A stretch of DNA of 64,000 nt. It comes from Panicum virgatum. Lineage: Eukaryota > Streptophyta > Magnoliopsida > Poales > Poaceae. Made by a program: the position numbers and the translations under genes. Under the pieces are notes generated by a model. It saw only the letters and a list, made by a program, of their open reading frames with translations, did no database searches and was not told the origin of the DNA. The stretch covers positions 19,344,782 through 19,408,781 of the forward strand of contig NC_053139.1 in NCBI RefSeq assembly GCF_016808335.1, in the 5' to 3' direction. Within the stretch, counting starts at the first letter, position 1, and each line of letters begins with the position of its first letter. Shown here in pieces: positions 30,789 through 43,542 of the stretch.

Positions 30789-31934
30789 TGATGAGGACAT
30801 CCCTACTGTGCATGATACTTCAAATGTCAACAATTCACCATCCAACATCAAAGATACAAATCAAGGGCCACTTACAAGACATCGTGCCATGAAACTACAA
30901 GAGCAGGTGAATTCATTCCTAACAATATTGCTTTTATGACTTCTAAGGATGTTATACTACCTAAATGTTCTACATTGGTTGTGCTTAGGTGTACACATGA
31001 AGAAAACAGCACTAGATCGGACCCAAAAGAGCACCAGATCAGATCGGACCACCAGTTTGGACCACCAAAAGAAATAGTTATAAATTTTGATTCCTGGAAG
31101 ATATGAGGGTCCATGAGTACTCGTTGGAAAGCTTATTAAGTCTACTTTCCAACCCAGGAAACCACATATCATTTAGACTCCCCAATAAAAATTTATCGTC
31201 AAAAGACTCAAGACTGGTCAGAAGGTCAAGAATCTGCTCGTGGATTTATCTTTGCTCAACTTCTAGTGCAAGACTTAATGTTCTACAATGTTTCATGATG
31301 CATGCAGCACATGCCTGGAAAGCTTGTCAAGTGTAGTTTCATACTCAACAAATGGCTCATTTTTTCGACTTCCTAGCAACGAGTAATGATCAGATTACTG
31401 AAGACTGCTCAGAAGCTGAAAGGATGCATGTAGGAATTGAAGACCGTCTCGTGAATGCTTCACCAGGTGGCCTTCCACCTTCCAACATGGAGACTTCAGT
31501 TTATACCTATCTAGGAGGGTTGTTTTTAGTATAAATATCTCCTATGTGTACTCAGGAGAGAACCTTTGATCATTTGATAAACTGAAATTGTTTTGCAGCC
31601 GAGCTACTGAGTGCCTTGCACACCCTTGTTCTTCCTTGTTCTTCTTGGACTTGTGAAGAGATCCCTCTGGGTTCCGCTACTTCGTGCTCTATGGTTTCCA
31701 GTACGGCTGTACTGTTTTGTGTAGATTAGTCCTGGTTTGTGGTTCTGCGATTGATTGGAGATCGAGTCGAAGTCCTTAAGGTTTCGGTGTCTCTCTCCCT
31801 GTCGCTTGGTCACATCCAACCTTGGCAGGTATAAAGCTATTTACCCGCTGTTCGCAGCAAAGTTATCCTTATTCTTGAACCTACTGTCGTGAAGATCGGG
31901 TCATCCTTGTGCTAGAATATATCGGCACCTATCA
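30789..31934 (+). repeat. E6 3' LTR
   Basis: 1146 bp, TGATGAGGACATCC...CACCTATCA, followed by the GGAGT duplication. About 30840-30915 encodes a GPLTRHRAMKLQEQVNSFL-like tail in the pol frame. It preserves the empty site for E7 (GATCATTTGATAAAC near 31567), which proves the E7 borders. Confidence 0.9.
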
Positions 31935-31939
31935 GGAGT

Positions 31940-31974
31940 TGACGGTCAAAATAGGTCGTTAGTGACCGTCAACA
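31940..31974 (-). repeat. E5 3' LTR, first 35 bp
   Basis: On the minus strand TGTTGACGGTCACTAACGACC starts the LTR at 31974; the LTR carries an inverted repeat GACGGTCA/TGACCGTC at its tip. PPT AAGTGTGGAGGATCT lies just before it (plus 31975-31989). Confidence 0.82.
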
Positions 31975-33340
31975 AGATCCTCCACACTTGACCCTTTGCT
32001 TGTCCTGAGTAAAGGTCAGGACTAAGGTGCCTTGGCATCTTCCTGATAAAATATCCTACACAAAAGTTATTCCGTACCTTACTTTTGCTTGTGAACTTGA
32101 ATGTGTCTACCACGATGTCTTGAATTGTTGAAGAATGGAATGATCTTGGCTTTTAGTGTCATCCTGTCATGCTGCCAAACTTGGGGATTTTTGAAAGAAT
32201 TTTCATAGAAAAAATGTTCATGGTCTTACTCTCTTCTCTCAATGTCTCTCTTAACTTATCTACCAAAACTTACCCTTACTCAACCTCACCGGCCTTGATG
32301 GAGTATGTGGAGTTTAGTTTGTAGGGTGGAAAGGCATCTGCTTGACTCAAATCTGTTGCAAGGTCAAAGATTGGATCCATAGGTTGATACTTATATTTAC
32401 GGACTGATTAGGCTAGTGCACAGATAATTACATGCTCCTTTTTATGTCTGACTTTATTTGTTGGGCCATGCTTCTTTGGCATGCCATCTTTTCTCTCTCT
32501 TTTTTTGGGTCATGCTTCTTTGGCATGCCATCTTTTCACCTCTCTCTCTCTCTCTCTTATTTTTTTTAATATTATTGTCAGACAGTATTTAAGGAGCATG
32601 GGTTTCATCTGAACATATAACCATTAATCAAGAGCATAAACAAAGTAAACCATGATGGGTCACAAAATTTGATCAAGCTCAACATGTAGTCAAGAGGCAT
32701 ATGCATGGGATTTTCAAGTGGAAAGTATCATATGGCTTTGGTAGGATGGTATGTAAAGAGGAAAGACCATGAACTCAGTTTTGTTTTTATAAATATAATT
32801 CCCAAGCTAGTCAACACGAAAGAGATGAACAACTTTAAACTAGACATATCACGTCAGTCAACAACTAAGCATCATGGGGTCCTATAAGATATGGTTCACA
32901 AACTCAAGCGCAGCATGAAAAACATTTATGCAAGCATCCATCAGGAACTCCTGTTAGCATATTCTTAAATAGTTTCACACATTTGGAACATCGTGCTCAT
33001 GTTTAGAAATGCTATAAGGGAGGAAACAAGTGAGGTAGTGCAAACTCAGGAGTCGGAGCGGGAGATGCGCGTGATGTGTGAATGTGATAGTAGCATGAAT
33101 GCGTGGCGTCATGGGATCTCCCCCCACACTTGTTTTCGACCCGCTCATCGATCATAGACACAACAAAACATGAAAGATAACGGGGCTCTGCCGGCATTAA
33201 CACTGGGGAGCCAAAGTTTTTCAATCCAAACAAACTAAAATAAACCTGGGGCGCGACTAAACCAAACTAAACCTAAACGAAACGACTAGCACCCGAACTA
33301 AACTAATGATAACGAGGGGTCTTATCTAAGATCCCTACTC
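31975..33340 (-). other. E5 untranslated region before the 3' LTR
   Basis: AT-rich with no supported gene. It holds a duplicated block with TCATGCTTCTTTGGCATGCCATCTTTTC (copies near 32466 and 32507), a (TC)n run at about 32532-32558, and a second polypurine stretch reading CAAGTGTGGGGGGAG on the minus strand (plus 33120-33135). Confidence 0.6.
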
Positions 33341-33469
33341 AAAGTCCTGGATTCCTAGTGCCTTCACTAGGCAATCCATCTTATCATCAAGGAACTTCAT
33401 GTAGAGGTCGAGGTCTTCTTGCATCTCCTTGATCTCCGCCCTCAACCTTTGCTGAGATGTGTTCAATTT

Positions 33470-34055
33470 GGCATTATCCATATGAGTTTCGTGAGCTCAT
33501 TGAAAAATTTCCCCACCTTAGTTTTGCCTTGATAATCTTCTCCCTTGGCTAGTGGTCGCACTCCAAAGATCATGAGATGTGGCTGGAGTGGTGGCTCATC
33601 GGGAGATATGTTGTTGTGCTGGTAGTCATGGCTGATTACCCGGCCCTCTTTGGTTACCTAAGAGTGCACGTACTCCTCATCGGGATTTAGCCTTGGCCCG
33701 GGTGCATTCTCATCTTGGAACAGTTTGACCGCGAAGACTTCCAACGTCTTCTTATAGGGTCTGTTCCGCAGTTTACTCTGCTGTCCCTCCATAGAAGGTG
33801 CTTCACCAGGCGACAGGGCGCCACCAGAGAAGCCGGGAGCTGAGTGGGCTTGTGGCACCATCGGCCGACCACCATGGTCGGCCAACCTACCCCTGGCTCC
33901 CCTTGGGTCCCTCTTCTGGGGTGCTTCGAGGCGTTTCTGGTGAGGTCGCGAATATAGAGAAGACCTCTTCTTGAAGGGCTTCTGCGAAGTACTACTCCAT
34001 GGGGCTAGGAGGGTCGCCTCAGTGGGATTTCGATGCGACGAACAGAACTATCTCC
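33470..34055 (-). pseudogene. E5 extra ORF remnant downstream of integrase
   Basis: On the minus strand an open frame runs from about 34052 to a TAG at 33658 (basic N-terminal part with QKPFKKRSSLYSRPHQKR; then GRPMVPQAHSAPG and PGPRLNPDEEYVHS). After the stop the same frame goes on for about 60 codons (VTKEGRVISHDYQHN, RPLAKGEDYQGKTKVGKFF). With a frameshift near 33480 a helical, charged stretch follows (RLRAEIKEMQEDLDLYM). No start ATG is obvious. I do not recognise a domain. Its place between integrase and the 3' LTR is where Athila-type elements carry an additional ORF, but no membrane segment is seen. Function unknown. Confidence 0.45.
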
Positions 34056-34278
34056 TTGTTGGCCTTAGCAGATGGTTTATGGGATGCTGGTGGGAGTTAA
34101 TGGAGATTTTGGAGTAGATGGAAACAAGGTGGAGAAGAGAGGGTTTATGTTTTCTGGAAGAAAGGTATGAGAACTCCTCTTTTCTCCTCGCGGACGCTGA
34201 TGTGTCTCACGAATTTTTGCTCAAAATGGGTCAAGGAGGCCGTGCACCAAAGCTGGGCCTCATTGGGGCTAGCCCATG

Positions 34279-34612
34279 TGTTGACGCTTGCTAACGACTC
34301 ATTTTAGGCATCATCTTAAGCCTAAAATCATGAGAATAAAGTCTCATACCTGTTGATGTTATCCAAAAAGAGCCAATTCCATGTTTCCTCTTAGAAATAT
34401 TGCTATATCGGAATTCGGGCAGAAATGCAGGTAAAACAGGCTTCAAGCGTCAAGATACAAACCCGATCATCAGAGCAAGCCATCAGCTCCTGCATGAGTG
34501 TATGAAAGAAGAGCGTTAACACTAGTGGTAGGAGTTATTACTAATGAGTTCCACAAAGTGTTGGTGTACATTTATGTCCAGGTTGCTTATGCTTGGAAAG
34601 GAGAGGATAATG
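34279..34612 (+). repeat. E8 5' LTR, left piece
   Basis: Starts TGTTGACG with a tip inverted repeat (TTTTAGGC/GCCTAAAA near 34303-34328). Interrupted by E9 after TAATG (34608-34612); resumes at 50902. Confidence 0.83.
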
Positions 34613-37600
34613 TGTGGCGGAACCACCCAAAACTACTGGGCCCGGGTGCACTGATCTTCGTTGCTAAGCAACTCTGACCCAATTTGGCACTCACCGGTAG
34701 TTCCTCGAGTGAAGCCTCGATAAAAGCCACGCTATTCCAGGATCAGCAGACAACACTCACACGAAGGTGAGCCCAGAGATTACAACACAAACCATTTCAT
34801 ACATCTCAGAGTGATTGCAGCGGAAAGAAAAATTTATTACAAACCATGTTCAGACTAGTGAAGTACTAAGGAGTTCCAACTCCTCAAATTATTCAAGTCT
34901 CAAAGTTCAGCGGAAGCATTAAAAGATAACTAACGAAATAACGTGACGCATCGGTAAAGCCCGTACGAATGCGTCACTCAGCGGGAGGGATGATTAGCAC
35001 TAGCTGAAGGGCCATCCCACTCAACCGACCAACCCGGAGGCAGTGTACAAGGCCAAGTAAGACTCGCAAACAGATCTTCAAAGTTAGTACCTGAAAAACA
35101 GTGCCACAAGCAAGGCTGAGTATACTAATACTCAGCAAGACTGACCCGTCTCCGGATATAACATAGTCCGATAACTATACATGCAAGCTTTTTGGTTGGA
35201 GAGGTTTGTTTGCCAAAAATGCCGCTAAGTGTTGATCCTTACTTTCAGGTTTTACTTAGCCAGATTCTAGTGGAATCAACCATTCTAAGTTTGCAACTAA
35301 CTCTTCTCAAACATGGTAGAGCAACCATTTAATCAACCAGCAGTATTATCATCATCCTGTTCCACTTGTTACTCTATGTGACCGAAATCATTAAGCAATC
35401 TCATGCCGTGAGAGGCGGACGATTCCGAATCGAATTTCAACCTGGCCAGGGGAACCTAGACCACACGCATGGGGATTGACTTCGCTCCCGCCCACGCTAC
35501 TTTTCCCCTTTCTTTCCAGTCCGTGGATCCGGCACACCCTCCCCGACTACAGAGTCCGACCACTCTGCACCCGTACGTCGCGACATAAAATAAACCCTAC
35601 TTCTACCAGGAGGGTGCGAGATCGTTCCACTCGCCGGTCCAATCAGGTACTTAAGCTTACCGATTACCATATTTCTCGGTATGTAGCTAGTACTTTCAAA
35701 CGCTTAACAAAATGAGCCACACACCTCGACCTTAGCCATTTTTGACTATACCAGCGGGGTATCACAACTACACAACCCCGCCCGTTGTCCTTACATTTCA
35801 ACAGGAAATAAAGTCAGTACAATTCCTATTGCTCGCGAGAGGCAGAGAACCACTCGACTTCTACCGTGCCTATTTAGCATGGCAACTAGTCGATAAAAAG
35901 ATCCGGTATCAAACATAGGTTCCTATGGATCATGCATCTAGGGTTCTCGATCAACGCCTAGAGAACTTATATGCAGAAAACCAACTATTACCATACATTA
36001 GTAAATAGATAACAGAATGGTAATTCGGAAAAAATAGTGGGATTATGCTCCGGGGCTTGCCTTCTTGGGCACTGTCAGGCAGAAAAACTTCGGGGGCTTG
36101 GCCTAGGTCTTGAGACAAGTTAGTACAGTTCAGATTAATCTCCTGCTCCGCACGAGAGTCCGCGGGCACCAGTTCGTAGTCTCCGTCCGCGAGATTAACC
36201 GTTTCTATATGCAATGCAAGATTATGAGTTATTCATGGATAACAATTTCTTTCCTTCACGATAAAGTTGTAGTCCACGTAAGTTAATTTAGTGCCGATTT
36301 CACATTTCATTGCATGGGCAATCGTTTATAGAGTAGTAAGCATAACTATGGTTATTCATGAATGAGTGGGGTTTTGGGTTTTCATTTTTAATTTCAACAC
36401 ATAACATGCTTTCATTATTTCTTAACATCACAACTACTAAAGAGCTAGTGATGAACACTAAAGTAACTCAGATTCAAAATAAGTAATTATGGTATAGATG
36501 TCAGCATTTAACCATAAAGCAAAAACTATAACTAATCATGCAAATGGATTACTCTAGTTACTTCATATTTTTGTACAGAATGTTCCACATGGATTCTGAT
36601 GCTACAAATTTTATGCAAGCAACTTCAAAGCATACACTCAGTACTGAAATTTTTCCAGATTTTATACACTTATATAGCAGAGGTGATAAAAAGATTAAAA
36701 ACGGCAAGCCATTAACAAAGATTAAATCTACAGAAAGTTTTACTAAGTATTTGGTTCTCAAATTTTTACCAGAGACTAGTACTGAGTTAAACATACTCCA
36801 GAAAATTTTTCAAGATTTAACTCACTATACTAAATTAGTTATTCAGTTAACTTAACATGAGTTTGCATAATTTTCTCAAGATGTATTTGACCAGCATTGC
36901 ATCTGAACTTTTTATCAAGGGTAGAACATACTCTAAGCAAGATCATGCCCAAAAATAAAGATCAGAAACATTGTAGATTTCTCAGAACAAAAATAGTAAC
37001 CCTAACCATAAGATGCTAAGCATGATTATTCGACAAAGCCAAACTCAGTAACTGCAGCTCAAAAGTTTTATATAGGGACACAGAGCTAAAAAGAGACTCC
37101 AGAAATAAATATGGATTTTTTCGAGCATAACAACTATATATGAGGAATTAAGTTGATTAAACAAGCATAAATCATGGTATATAGCAAATGAACTCTAATA
37201 AATTTGAAATTTAGAGACTTACAGGGATTCAGTGGCACAAGACTGTAGTAAAATTTTCAGAGCAAGTTCATGTACATATTTTCCAGAATTAAATCGAGAG
37301 TGCTAACAACAGATTAGAGAATCTTGATTGTTCTAACCTGATAACTGTTTTGGTTTGATGTCATCTTTTTACTGTGATCTTAGAATCCCATTAGTTATAA
37401 CATATCCAAAAATCAATGTCATTTGATGAGCAGAACTTCATGAACATGCATAAGGTGATTTTCTTAATCTTTTCCCTAGATTAAATTCGGTTGAGTTTCT
37501 GCAAATGTGAATGTTACAAAATTTGTAGATTTTGTTACAAGGATTCCAGATCAGTTGAGTTTGCATTTTTCTGATTTTTCTGTGATTTGTTTCGCATTTT

Positions 37601-39006
37601 AGAAGTTCACTGGTATACACTGTAAAACTTGCAGAGACACCCTTGAACGAAAAAAAAGAAATTACAACCGGGTCCTTCGCCGGCCTTCTCCGCCGTGGCA
37701 TCTTGCCGGTGGTGTTCTGCGGTGCAGGGCTTACCGGGGCTGCCACGGGGAGGCGCGTGGGGGAGAAAGGATCGAGGAACACCTACCCTGGTCGACGTTC
37801 GAGCGATTGGAGCACAGGTTCAAGCTCGTCGGCGTTGATGGCGGGTCGGTTGTTCGGTTCGCCGGCGCTGGAGGCGAAGGAGGGCTTGGGGTAGGGGAAC
37901 AAGGCGCGCACGAGCACCGCGTGAGCTCGTGGATGCTTCTGGGGTAGCTATCGGGCTCGGTCTTCCCCGGAGCTGGCCGGTCCGCGGTGAGCCCGAGCTC
38001 GCCGGCGGCGGCGCAAAAGGGGAACGGCGTCGGAAGGGGGTTTGGGTTCGATTCTGCGCGCGTGGAGCGTAACTGGGAGGTGGCGAAGCTGTTGCGGTGG
38101 TCGGAGGGGGCAATGTGGGGCTGGGCTAGCCGGTCCGCGCGAGCTGGATCTCGGCGGCCATGGCGGAGCGGCGGGAGGAGGAAGAAGGGGAGAAGGGGCG
38201 CGACTGCGGGGGTTCTGGGGGTCTTTATAGGCCACAGAGCTCCTGGGTGGGGAAAGGAGTGACTGGGGGCGGTCGATTCGGCCTGGGCGAGTCGACGGCG
38301 AGCGGGCGGAGGAGGCAGCGGCGCGGCGCATGGCTGGGGGCGTCGTGGCGGCTCGGGAGCGGCCTGGGACGCGTGTGGGCGTGGGAGGGTGCCAAGGGGC
38401 AGGCCAGGTGGCGCTAAACGGTTTCCCCGGGTCCATTTGGCCGCGGGCGCGTGGTGGACGAGGTCCACCGGCGGCGTACGGCGGGCGGCGGGAAAACAGA
38501 GCACCGGGAGAGAGAGAGATGGAGATGGGGGCTCTTTTGTGATTTCTGAAATTTCCAGGGACCTCTCGGTAAACTAAAATTTTCTCCTAATTAGAGGGCT
38601 CAAATGGAAAAGTGTTGAATACCATTTTTGCATAACTTTTCAAGATCTACAACTTTTGTGTTATGCAAATTTTCATTTGAAAATCACATTTTGAACTATT
38701 GGCACATTTGCATATTTGCACAAAAGGACTTTAGTTTTATTCAGTTTTTGACTTGATTTTGGCTGAAGTTCAATTGAGCACATGTCAATTGAAACACCTC
38801 TCATGAGCCAACAAAAATTTTGTGCACATTTTTGAATTAAATTTTGAGTAGCTTTTCACTCTTTTTTTCTTTTTCCTTTAATTTCTTTTGTATGATTTGT
38901 CTTTTATTTGATCCTTTCTCTTTAAATTAATTTCTCAAATTTTTCTTTTAACTTTAACTAAGGTACATTGATTGGATTTAAAGGTGCTAACACCTGAGGT
39001 GTCACA
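34613..39006 (-). repeat. E9 3' LTR
   Basis: TGTGGCGGAACCACCC...GAGGTGTCACA on the plus strand. The GC-rich block 37670-38520 yields long antisense ORFs (up to 257 codons) that recur in the other LTR and are compositional. A TATA-like CTATAAAGAC reads on the minus strand at 38221-38230. The last 72 bp encode the end of the polyprotein. Confidence 0.95.
38221..38230 (-). promoter_or_regulatory. Predicted TATA box in the E9 LTR (3' copy)
   Basis: CTATAAAGAC on the minus strand between two GC-rich blocks; the 5' LTR copy is at about 50112-50122. The start of transcription is not determined. Confidence 0.4.
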
Positions 39007-42000
39007 ACCTACCCCCCTTAACAAGAATCTCGCCCCGAGATTGGATGATTGAATTTGAGGTGGGGAAAATGATATACCTGAGGTAGAGCTAAGGAAACCC
39101 GGATAGTGTCGATTAAGATAATCCTCCGTCTCCCAAGTGGCTTCTTCTTCAGTGTGATGAGACCACTGAATTTTATACATTTTTACCACCTTTCGACGAG
39201 TACCTGTCTCTTTTTGATCCAGAATTCTGAGTGGATATTCGGTATATGAGAGATCGGGCTCCACTAAAATTTCCTGTTGATCAATGATTTCCGTAGGAAC
39301 TCGAACACATTTCTTGAGTTGGGATATGTGGAAAACATTATGGATGGCGGCAAGTCGTGAAGGAAGTCGCAAACGATAAGCCACGGGTCCACATTCTTCA
39401 ATGATTTCATATGGCCCGACATAGCGAGGTGCGAGCTTACCCCTAACTCCGAAACGTTGAACGCCTCGAGTTGGAGACACTCGTAAATAGACGTGGTTAC
39501 CAACCATGAATTTCAAAGGATCCCTTCTTTTATCGAAATAACTCTTTTGCCGGGACTGAGCTGCTCGGAGATTAGCTTGTACTATTTTGACTTTCTCCTC
39601 AGCCTCGACCACTAATTCGGGTCCAAATATTTGACGTTCCCCAGTCTGAGACCAATTCAAAGGAGTTCGACACCGTCGACCATACAAGGCCTCGAAGGGT
39701 GCCATCTTCAGACTGGCCTGATAGCTGTTGTTATAAGAAAACTCCGCCAAGGATAAACATTTGTCCCAGTTCTTGTCATAATGGATGACACATGCTCGAA
39801 GCATATCTTCAAGAATTTGATTAACCCTTTCGGTCTGCCCGTCAGTCTGTGGATGGTAAGCTGAGCTTCGAATTAATTTAGTTCCGAGAGCCTCTTGGAG
39901 TTGCTCCCAAAACCTTGCCACAAACTGAGGACCACGATCCGATATAATTGTTTTAGGTATACCGTGTAGGCAGACAATTCGATCAATATAGATCTCAGCA
40001 TATTTCTTGGCTCGATATTCAGTATGCACTGGAATAAAATGAGCAGTCTTTGTGAGCCTATCAACAATGACCCAAATGGAATCATGGTGCTGAAAAGTAT
40101 TTGGTAAGCCCACGATGAAATCCATGCTGATATCTTCCCATTTCCAAGACGGAATTGGTAGAGGTTGGAGAGCTCCAGCAACTTTCAAGTGACTAGCCTT
40201 CACTCTCTGACAGGTGTCACATTCTGAGACATATTTGGCAATCTCTCTCTTCATGCGAGTCCACCAAAAATTTTGTCTGAGATCTTGGTACATCTTGGTG
40301 CTACCCGGATGAATAGAAAATTTAGAGAGATGTGCTTCGTCTAGGATTTGTTTCCGCAAATCAGGATTTTTGGGAACGACTAGGCGATCCTCGAACCACA
40401 AAATTCCTTTATGGTCCACTCGAAAACACTTATATTTATTTTCACCTTCTACTACTTGCTGCTTGATGATACCAACACTTTTGTCGTGTAATTGTGCCAT
40501 GATGACCTGGTCATAGAGTGTCGGTTCCACCGAAATATGATTCAAAGAGCCCTGAGGAATAATTTCTAATTTCAGCCTTTGCATTTCAGCACACAATGTG
40601 TCATTATATGACTCCATTGAAAGGCAATTGCAGTGAACCTTGCGACTGAGCGCATCGGCTACCACATTTGCCTTGCCCGGATGATAATGAACCTCCAGAT
40701 CATAATCTTTGATTAATTCCAGCCATCTTCGTTGCCTCATATTCAGCTCACTTTGAGTGAAAATGTATTTGAGACTCTTATGGTCGGTATAGATATTGCA
40801 ATGGGTGCCCATAAGATAATGTCTCCAAAGCTTGAGAGCATGAATAACGGCGGCTAGTTCCAGATCATGAGTGGGATAATTTAGCTCGTGTGGTCGAAGA
40901 GCTCGGGAAGCATAAGCTATCACCCGATTGTCTTGCATTAGAACACAACCAAGACCAGTGCCTGAAGCATCACAATAAACGTCGTATGGTTTATTGTTGT
41001 CAGGTTGAGCCAAGACTGGTGCAGTGGTTAGATGTGCTCTCAATGTATGGAATGCTTCATCACACTTTGTGTTCCATTTAAACCTGACATCTTTTCTTAG
41101 TAGTTCTGTCATGGGCTTAGCAATTCTGGAGAAGTCCGGAATAAATCTGCGGTAATACCCCGCCAAGCCGAGAAAACTGCGGATCTGATGAACTGAAGTA
41201 GGAGGTTTCCAGTCCATCACTTCTTGTACTTTGCTGGGATCAACTGAAATGCCTTCACTAGATATAGTGTGACCCAAAAATTTGACTGTGTCCAGCCAGA
41301 ATTCACACTTGGAGAATTTTGCGTACAGCTTATGATCTCTGAGACGTTGAAGAACAATGCGCAGATGTTGCTCATGTTCCGCCTCATCTTTGGAATAGAT
41401 CAGAATGTCGTCAATAAAAACAACGACAAACTTGTCAAGTTCCGGCATAAATACCGAGTTCATGAGATACATAAAATAAGCCGGAGCATTGGTGAGACCG
41501 AAAGACATAACCAAGTACTCATAGAGACCATATCGGGTTGAGAAGGCGGTCTTGGGAATATCACAAGGCCGGATTTTAATTTGATGATACCCCGAACGGA
41601 GATCAATCTTGGAGAAGATCTTTGCCCCAGCCAACTGATCAAACAGTACATCAATGCGGGGAAGTGGATATTTATTTTTGATGGTCACCGCATTGAGAGG
41701 CCGGTAGTCAACACACAACCTCAGACTGTCATCCTTCTTCTTTACGAACAGTGCTGGGCAACCCCATGGTGAAGCACTTGGGCGAATAAAACCCTTGTCC
41801 AGAAGTTCTTGCAGCTGGATTTTTAATTCGGCTAATTCTTTGGGCGGCATTCGATACGGCCTTTTTGAAATAGGGGCTGTACCAGGCTGAAGTTCAATGA
41901 TAAATTCGATATCCCGGTCTGGCGGCATACCAGGTAAATCATCCGGAAACACATCTGCATATTCACGGACTACCGGAATATCTTCGAGACGAGTATCTTT

Positions 42001-43542
42001 CATGGCATAGGCACAAGAGTTCTTGCATTGGTGATGAGGTAAATATAGAACCGAATGACCATGAGTTGGAGAATTTATTTCGACAACTCGGGAAGAGATA
42101 TCTAACATTACCCCATGTCTGTTCATCCAATCCATTCCCAGAATAATGTCCATACCTTCTAGTGGCAGCAATATTAAAGTGGTAGGGACAGTTTTACTAC
42201 CCAAACTTAGTGGCGCATTATTAACGATTTGGTTTGATGCAACTTTGCCACCCGGAGTAGATATCATGAATGACCCTTTTGTGTGGCAAAAATCTAACCC
42301 AACCCTTGCTCCGAATTTAGAACTAATGAAGCTATGAGATGCACCAGAATCGAATAAAATGACTGCGGGGTGATGGTTTATAGAGAATGTACCCGACATG
42401 ATTGGTGCTCCCTCAGGTAGTTCAGCAAGGTTGGTGAAGTTAAGTCGGCCCTGCCTGACTTGGATGGTTTGCCTCTTGCCCTTGTTCTGATCGTTTCTGC
42501 GAGGAGCCTGCCCTTGAGATTGTCCCGCCTGGGGGCACATCTTGGCAAAGTGATCCGGACTCCCGCATCTGAAACAGCGGTTATTATTATCGGGGCGAGC
42601 GGCTGGCTGGGCATTCGGCCTAGGGCCGTTCTGCTGCTGTTGAGGTGCAAATCGAGCTTGCTGGGGAAGCCCGAATCGAGTCTGCTGCTGCTGTGGAGGA
42701 GGCCTAATAATCCAACGCCCTGGCTGAGGGGCCTTCTGAGAGAGTGCGGGTGGGCTATTTTGCACAATACGATACCTCGGTGCAGAGGCACTCGAGGGTC
42801 CAGCAGGTGCCTTGCGCTTCTTTTCAGCGCGGTGTGCAGAAATAAGATCCTCCTGAGATATAGCCATATTCACCAATTCATTGAAGGAGTCCGCACGGAC
42901 AAGATTTAGCCTTTCTTGTAACTTGGTACTGAGGCCTCGACGGAAGCGTTCACGCTTCTTAGCGTCGGTGTCCGCGTGATGTCCAGCATATTGACACAAT
43001 TGATGGAATACTTGGGCATACTGCACCACAGTACGAGTGCCCTGAGTCAAGGCCAAGAACTCGTTGAGCTTACGGTCAAGAAGTCCGGCTGGAATATGAT
43101 GATCTCGAAAAGTCAGTTTGAATTCATTCCAATTCACCACATGATCAGCCGGTAGCATCCCGTGGTAATGATCCCACCACATACGAGCTGATCCGCGAAG
43201 CTGCTGCGCGGCATAGCGAGTTTTGTTCGCTTCGGAACAAGGAGTAGTCAATAGAGAAAACTTGGACTCGATCGTGCGAATCCAAGCGTCAGCGTCCAGA
43301 GGCTCATCCGCTTTATTGAACAGCGGAGGCTGAGTGCTGAGGAAATCTTGGTAGCTCGCCTCTTGTGCGTGATGAGCATGATGCCCACCCCGCGGTTGTT
43401 GCTGAGCTTGAACCAACTGCCGCAAAATCTCTGTCTGGGCAGCAAGAACCTCAGCAATACCCACTGGTGGAGGAGGTGGAGGTGGATCGCCATTCCCTCC
43501 GGCTCCAAAACCACTAGGGGTGCCTCGAGTTGATCCAACCAT
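38935..43542 (-). CDS. E9 gag-pol polyprotein, intact
   Basis: One frame of 1535 codons. Gag domain at residues about 70-215 ([28 protein letters not shown]). Gln/Pro-rich linker; CCHC knuckle [14 protein letters not shown] (323-336). Protease with [10 protein letters not shown] (D398). RT about 545-720 (SRLRLCVDY-like block [26 protein letters not shown], catalytic [10 protein letters not shown]). RNase H from about 853 ([27 protein letters not shown]). Integrase HHCC (H1071, H1078, C1108, C1111), core D1141, D1202, E1238 ([22 protein letters not shown]). GPY-like module ([12 protein letters not shown]) and chromodomain-like tail ([31 protein letters not shown]). It gives capsid, protease, polymerase and integrase from one product. 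The end lies 72 bp inside the 3' LTR. All catalytic residues that I can check are present. Confidence 0.95.
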   Translation of the reverse strand: MVGSTRGTPSGFGAGGNGDPPPPPPPVGIAEVLAAQTEILRQLVQAQQQPRGGHHAHHAQEASYQDFLSTQPPLFNKADEPLDADAWIRTIESKFSLLTTPCSEANKTRYAAQQLRGSARMWWDHYHGMLPADHVVNWNEFKLTFRDHHIPAGLLDRKLNEFLALTQGTRTVVQYAQVFHQLCQYAGHHADTDAKKRERFRRGLSTKLQERLNLVRADSFNELVNMAISQEDLISAHRAEKKRKAPAGPSSASAPRYRIVQNSPPALSQKAPQPGRWIIRPPPQQQQTRFGLPQQARFAPQQQQNGPRPNAQPAARPDNNNRCFRCGSPDHFAKMCPQAGQSQGQAPRRNDQNKGKRQTIQVRQGRLNFTNLAELPEGAPIMSGTFSINHHPAVILFDSGASHSFISSKFGARVGLDFCHTKGSFMISTPGGKVASNQIVNNAPLSLGSKTVPTTLILLPLEGMDIILGMDWMNRHGVMLDISSRVVEINSPTHGHSVLYLPHHQCKNSCAYAMKDTRLEDIPVVREYADVFPDDLPGMPPDRDIEFIIELQPGTAPISKRPYRMPPKELAELKIQLQELLDKGFIRPSASPWGCPALFVKKKDDSLRLCVDYRPLNAVTIKNKYPLPRIDVLFDQLAGAKIFSKIDLRSGYHQIKIRPCDIPKTAFSTRYGLYEYLVMSFGLTNAPAYFMYLMNSVFMPELDKFVVVFIDDILIYSKDEAEHEQHLRIVLQRLRDHKLYAKFSKCEFWLDTVKFLGHTISSEGISVDPSKVQEVMDWKPPTSVHQIRSFLGLAGYYRRFIPDFSRIAKPMTELLRKDVRFKWNTKCDEAFHTLRAHLTTAPVLAQPDNNKPYDVYCDASGTGLGCVLMQDNRVIAYASRALRPHELNYPTHDLELAAVIHALKLWRHYLMGTHCNIYTDHKSLKYIFTQSELNMRQRRWLELIKDYDLEVHYHPGKANVVADALSRKVHCNCLSMESYNDTLCAEMQRLKLEIIPQGSLNHISVEPTLYDQVIMAQLHDKSVGIIKQQVVEGENKYKCFRVDHKGILWFEDRLVVPKNPDLRKQILDEAHLSKFSIHPGSTKMYQDLRQNFWWTRMKREIAKYVSECDTCQRVKASHLKVAGALQPLPIPSWKWEDISMDFIVGLPNTFQHHDSIWVIVDRLTKTAHFIPVHTEYRAKKYAEIYIDRIVCLHGIPKTIISDRGPQFVARFWEQLQEALGTKLIRSSAYHPQTDGQTERVNQILEDMLRACVIHYDKNWDKCLSLAEFSYNNSYQASLKMAPFEALYGRRCRTPLNWSQTGERQIFGPELVVEAEEKVKIVQANLRAAQSRQKSYFDKRRDPLKFMVGNHVYLRVSPTRGVQRFGVRGKLAPRYVGPYEIIEECGPVAYRLRLPSRLAAIHNVFHISQLKKCVRVPTEIIDQQEILVEPDLSYTEYPLRILDQKETGTRRKVVKMYKIQWSHHTEEEATWETEDYLNRHYPGFLSSTSGISFSPPQIQSSNLGARFLLRGVGCDTSGVSTFKSNQCTLVKVKRKI
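39007..39020 (-). other. E9 polypurine tract
   Basis: TAAGGGGGGTAGGT on the minus strand, immediately before the TGTGACACC start of the 3' LTR. It primes plus-strand DNA in this class of elements. Confidence 0.88.

Larger units (their letters stand above)
14677..31934 (+). mobile_element. E6: CRM-like Ty3 chromovirus with E7 and a solo LTR inside
   Basis: LTRs start TGATGAGGACATCCC and end CRTATCA/CCTATCA. The 5' LTR is 14677-15465 plus 24387-24745 (1148 bp after removing E7), the 3' LTR is 30789-31934 (1146 bp). A perfect 5-bp duplication GGAGT flanks the whole (14672-14676 and 31935-31939). The plus-strand order is PBS, gag, protease, RT, RNase H, integrase, PPT. The coding frame carries into the 3' LTR with a GPLTRHRAMKLQEQV-type tail. 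The LTR start and the ORF running into the LTR resemble CRM-clade chromoviruses; I hold that lineage call as tentative. All coding regions are decayed. Confidence 0.88.

Noticed and set aside
35476..36855. Small ORFs of 79-105 codons repeated at 47367-48746
   Set aside because: LTR sequence of E9; duplicates without coding signature.
37731..38504. 257-codon minus ORF, with related frames at 49621-50395
   Set aside because: Proline/arginine-rich frame in the GC-rich part of both E9 LTRs, with open frames on every phase and no domain; composition explains it.
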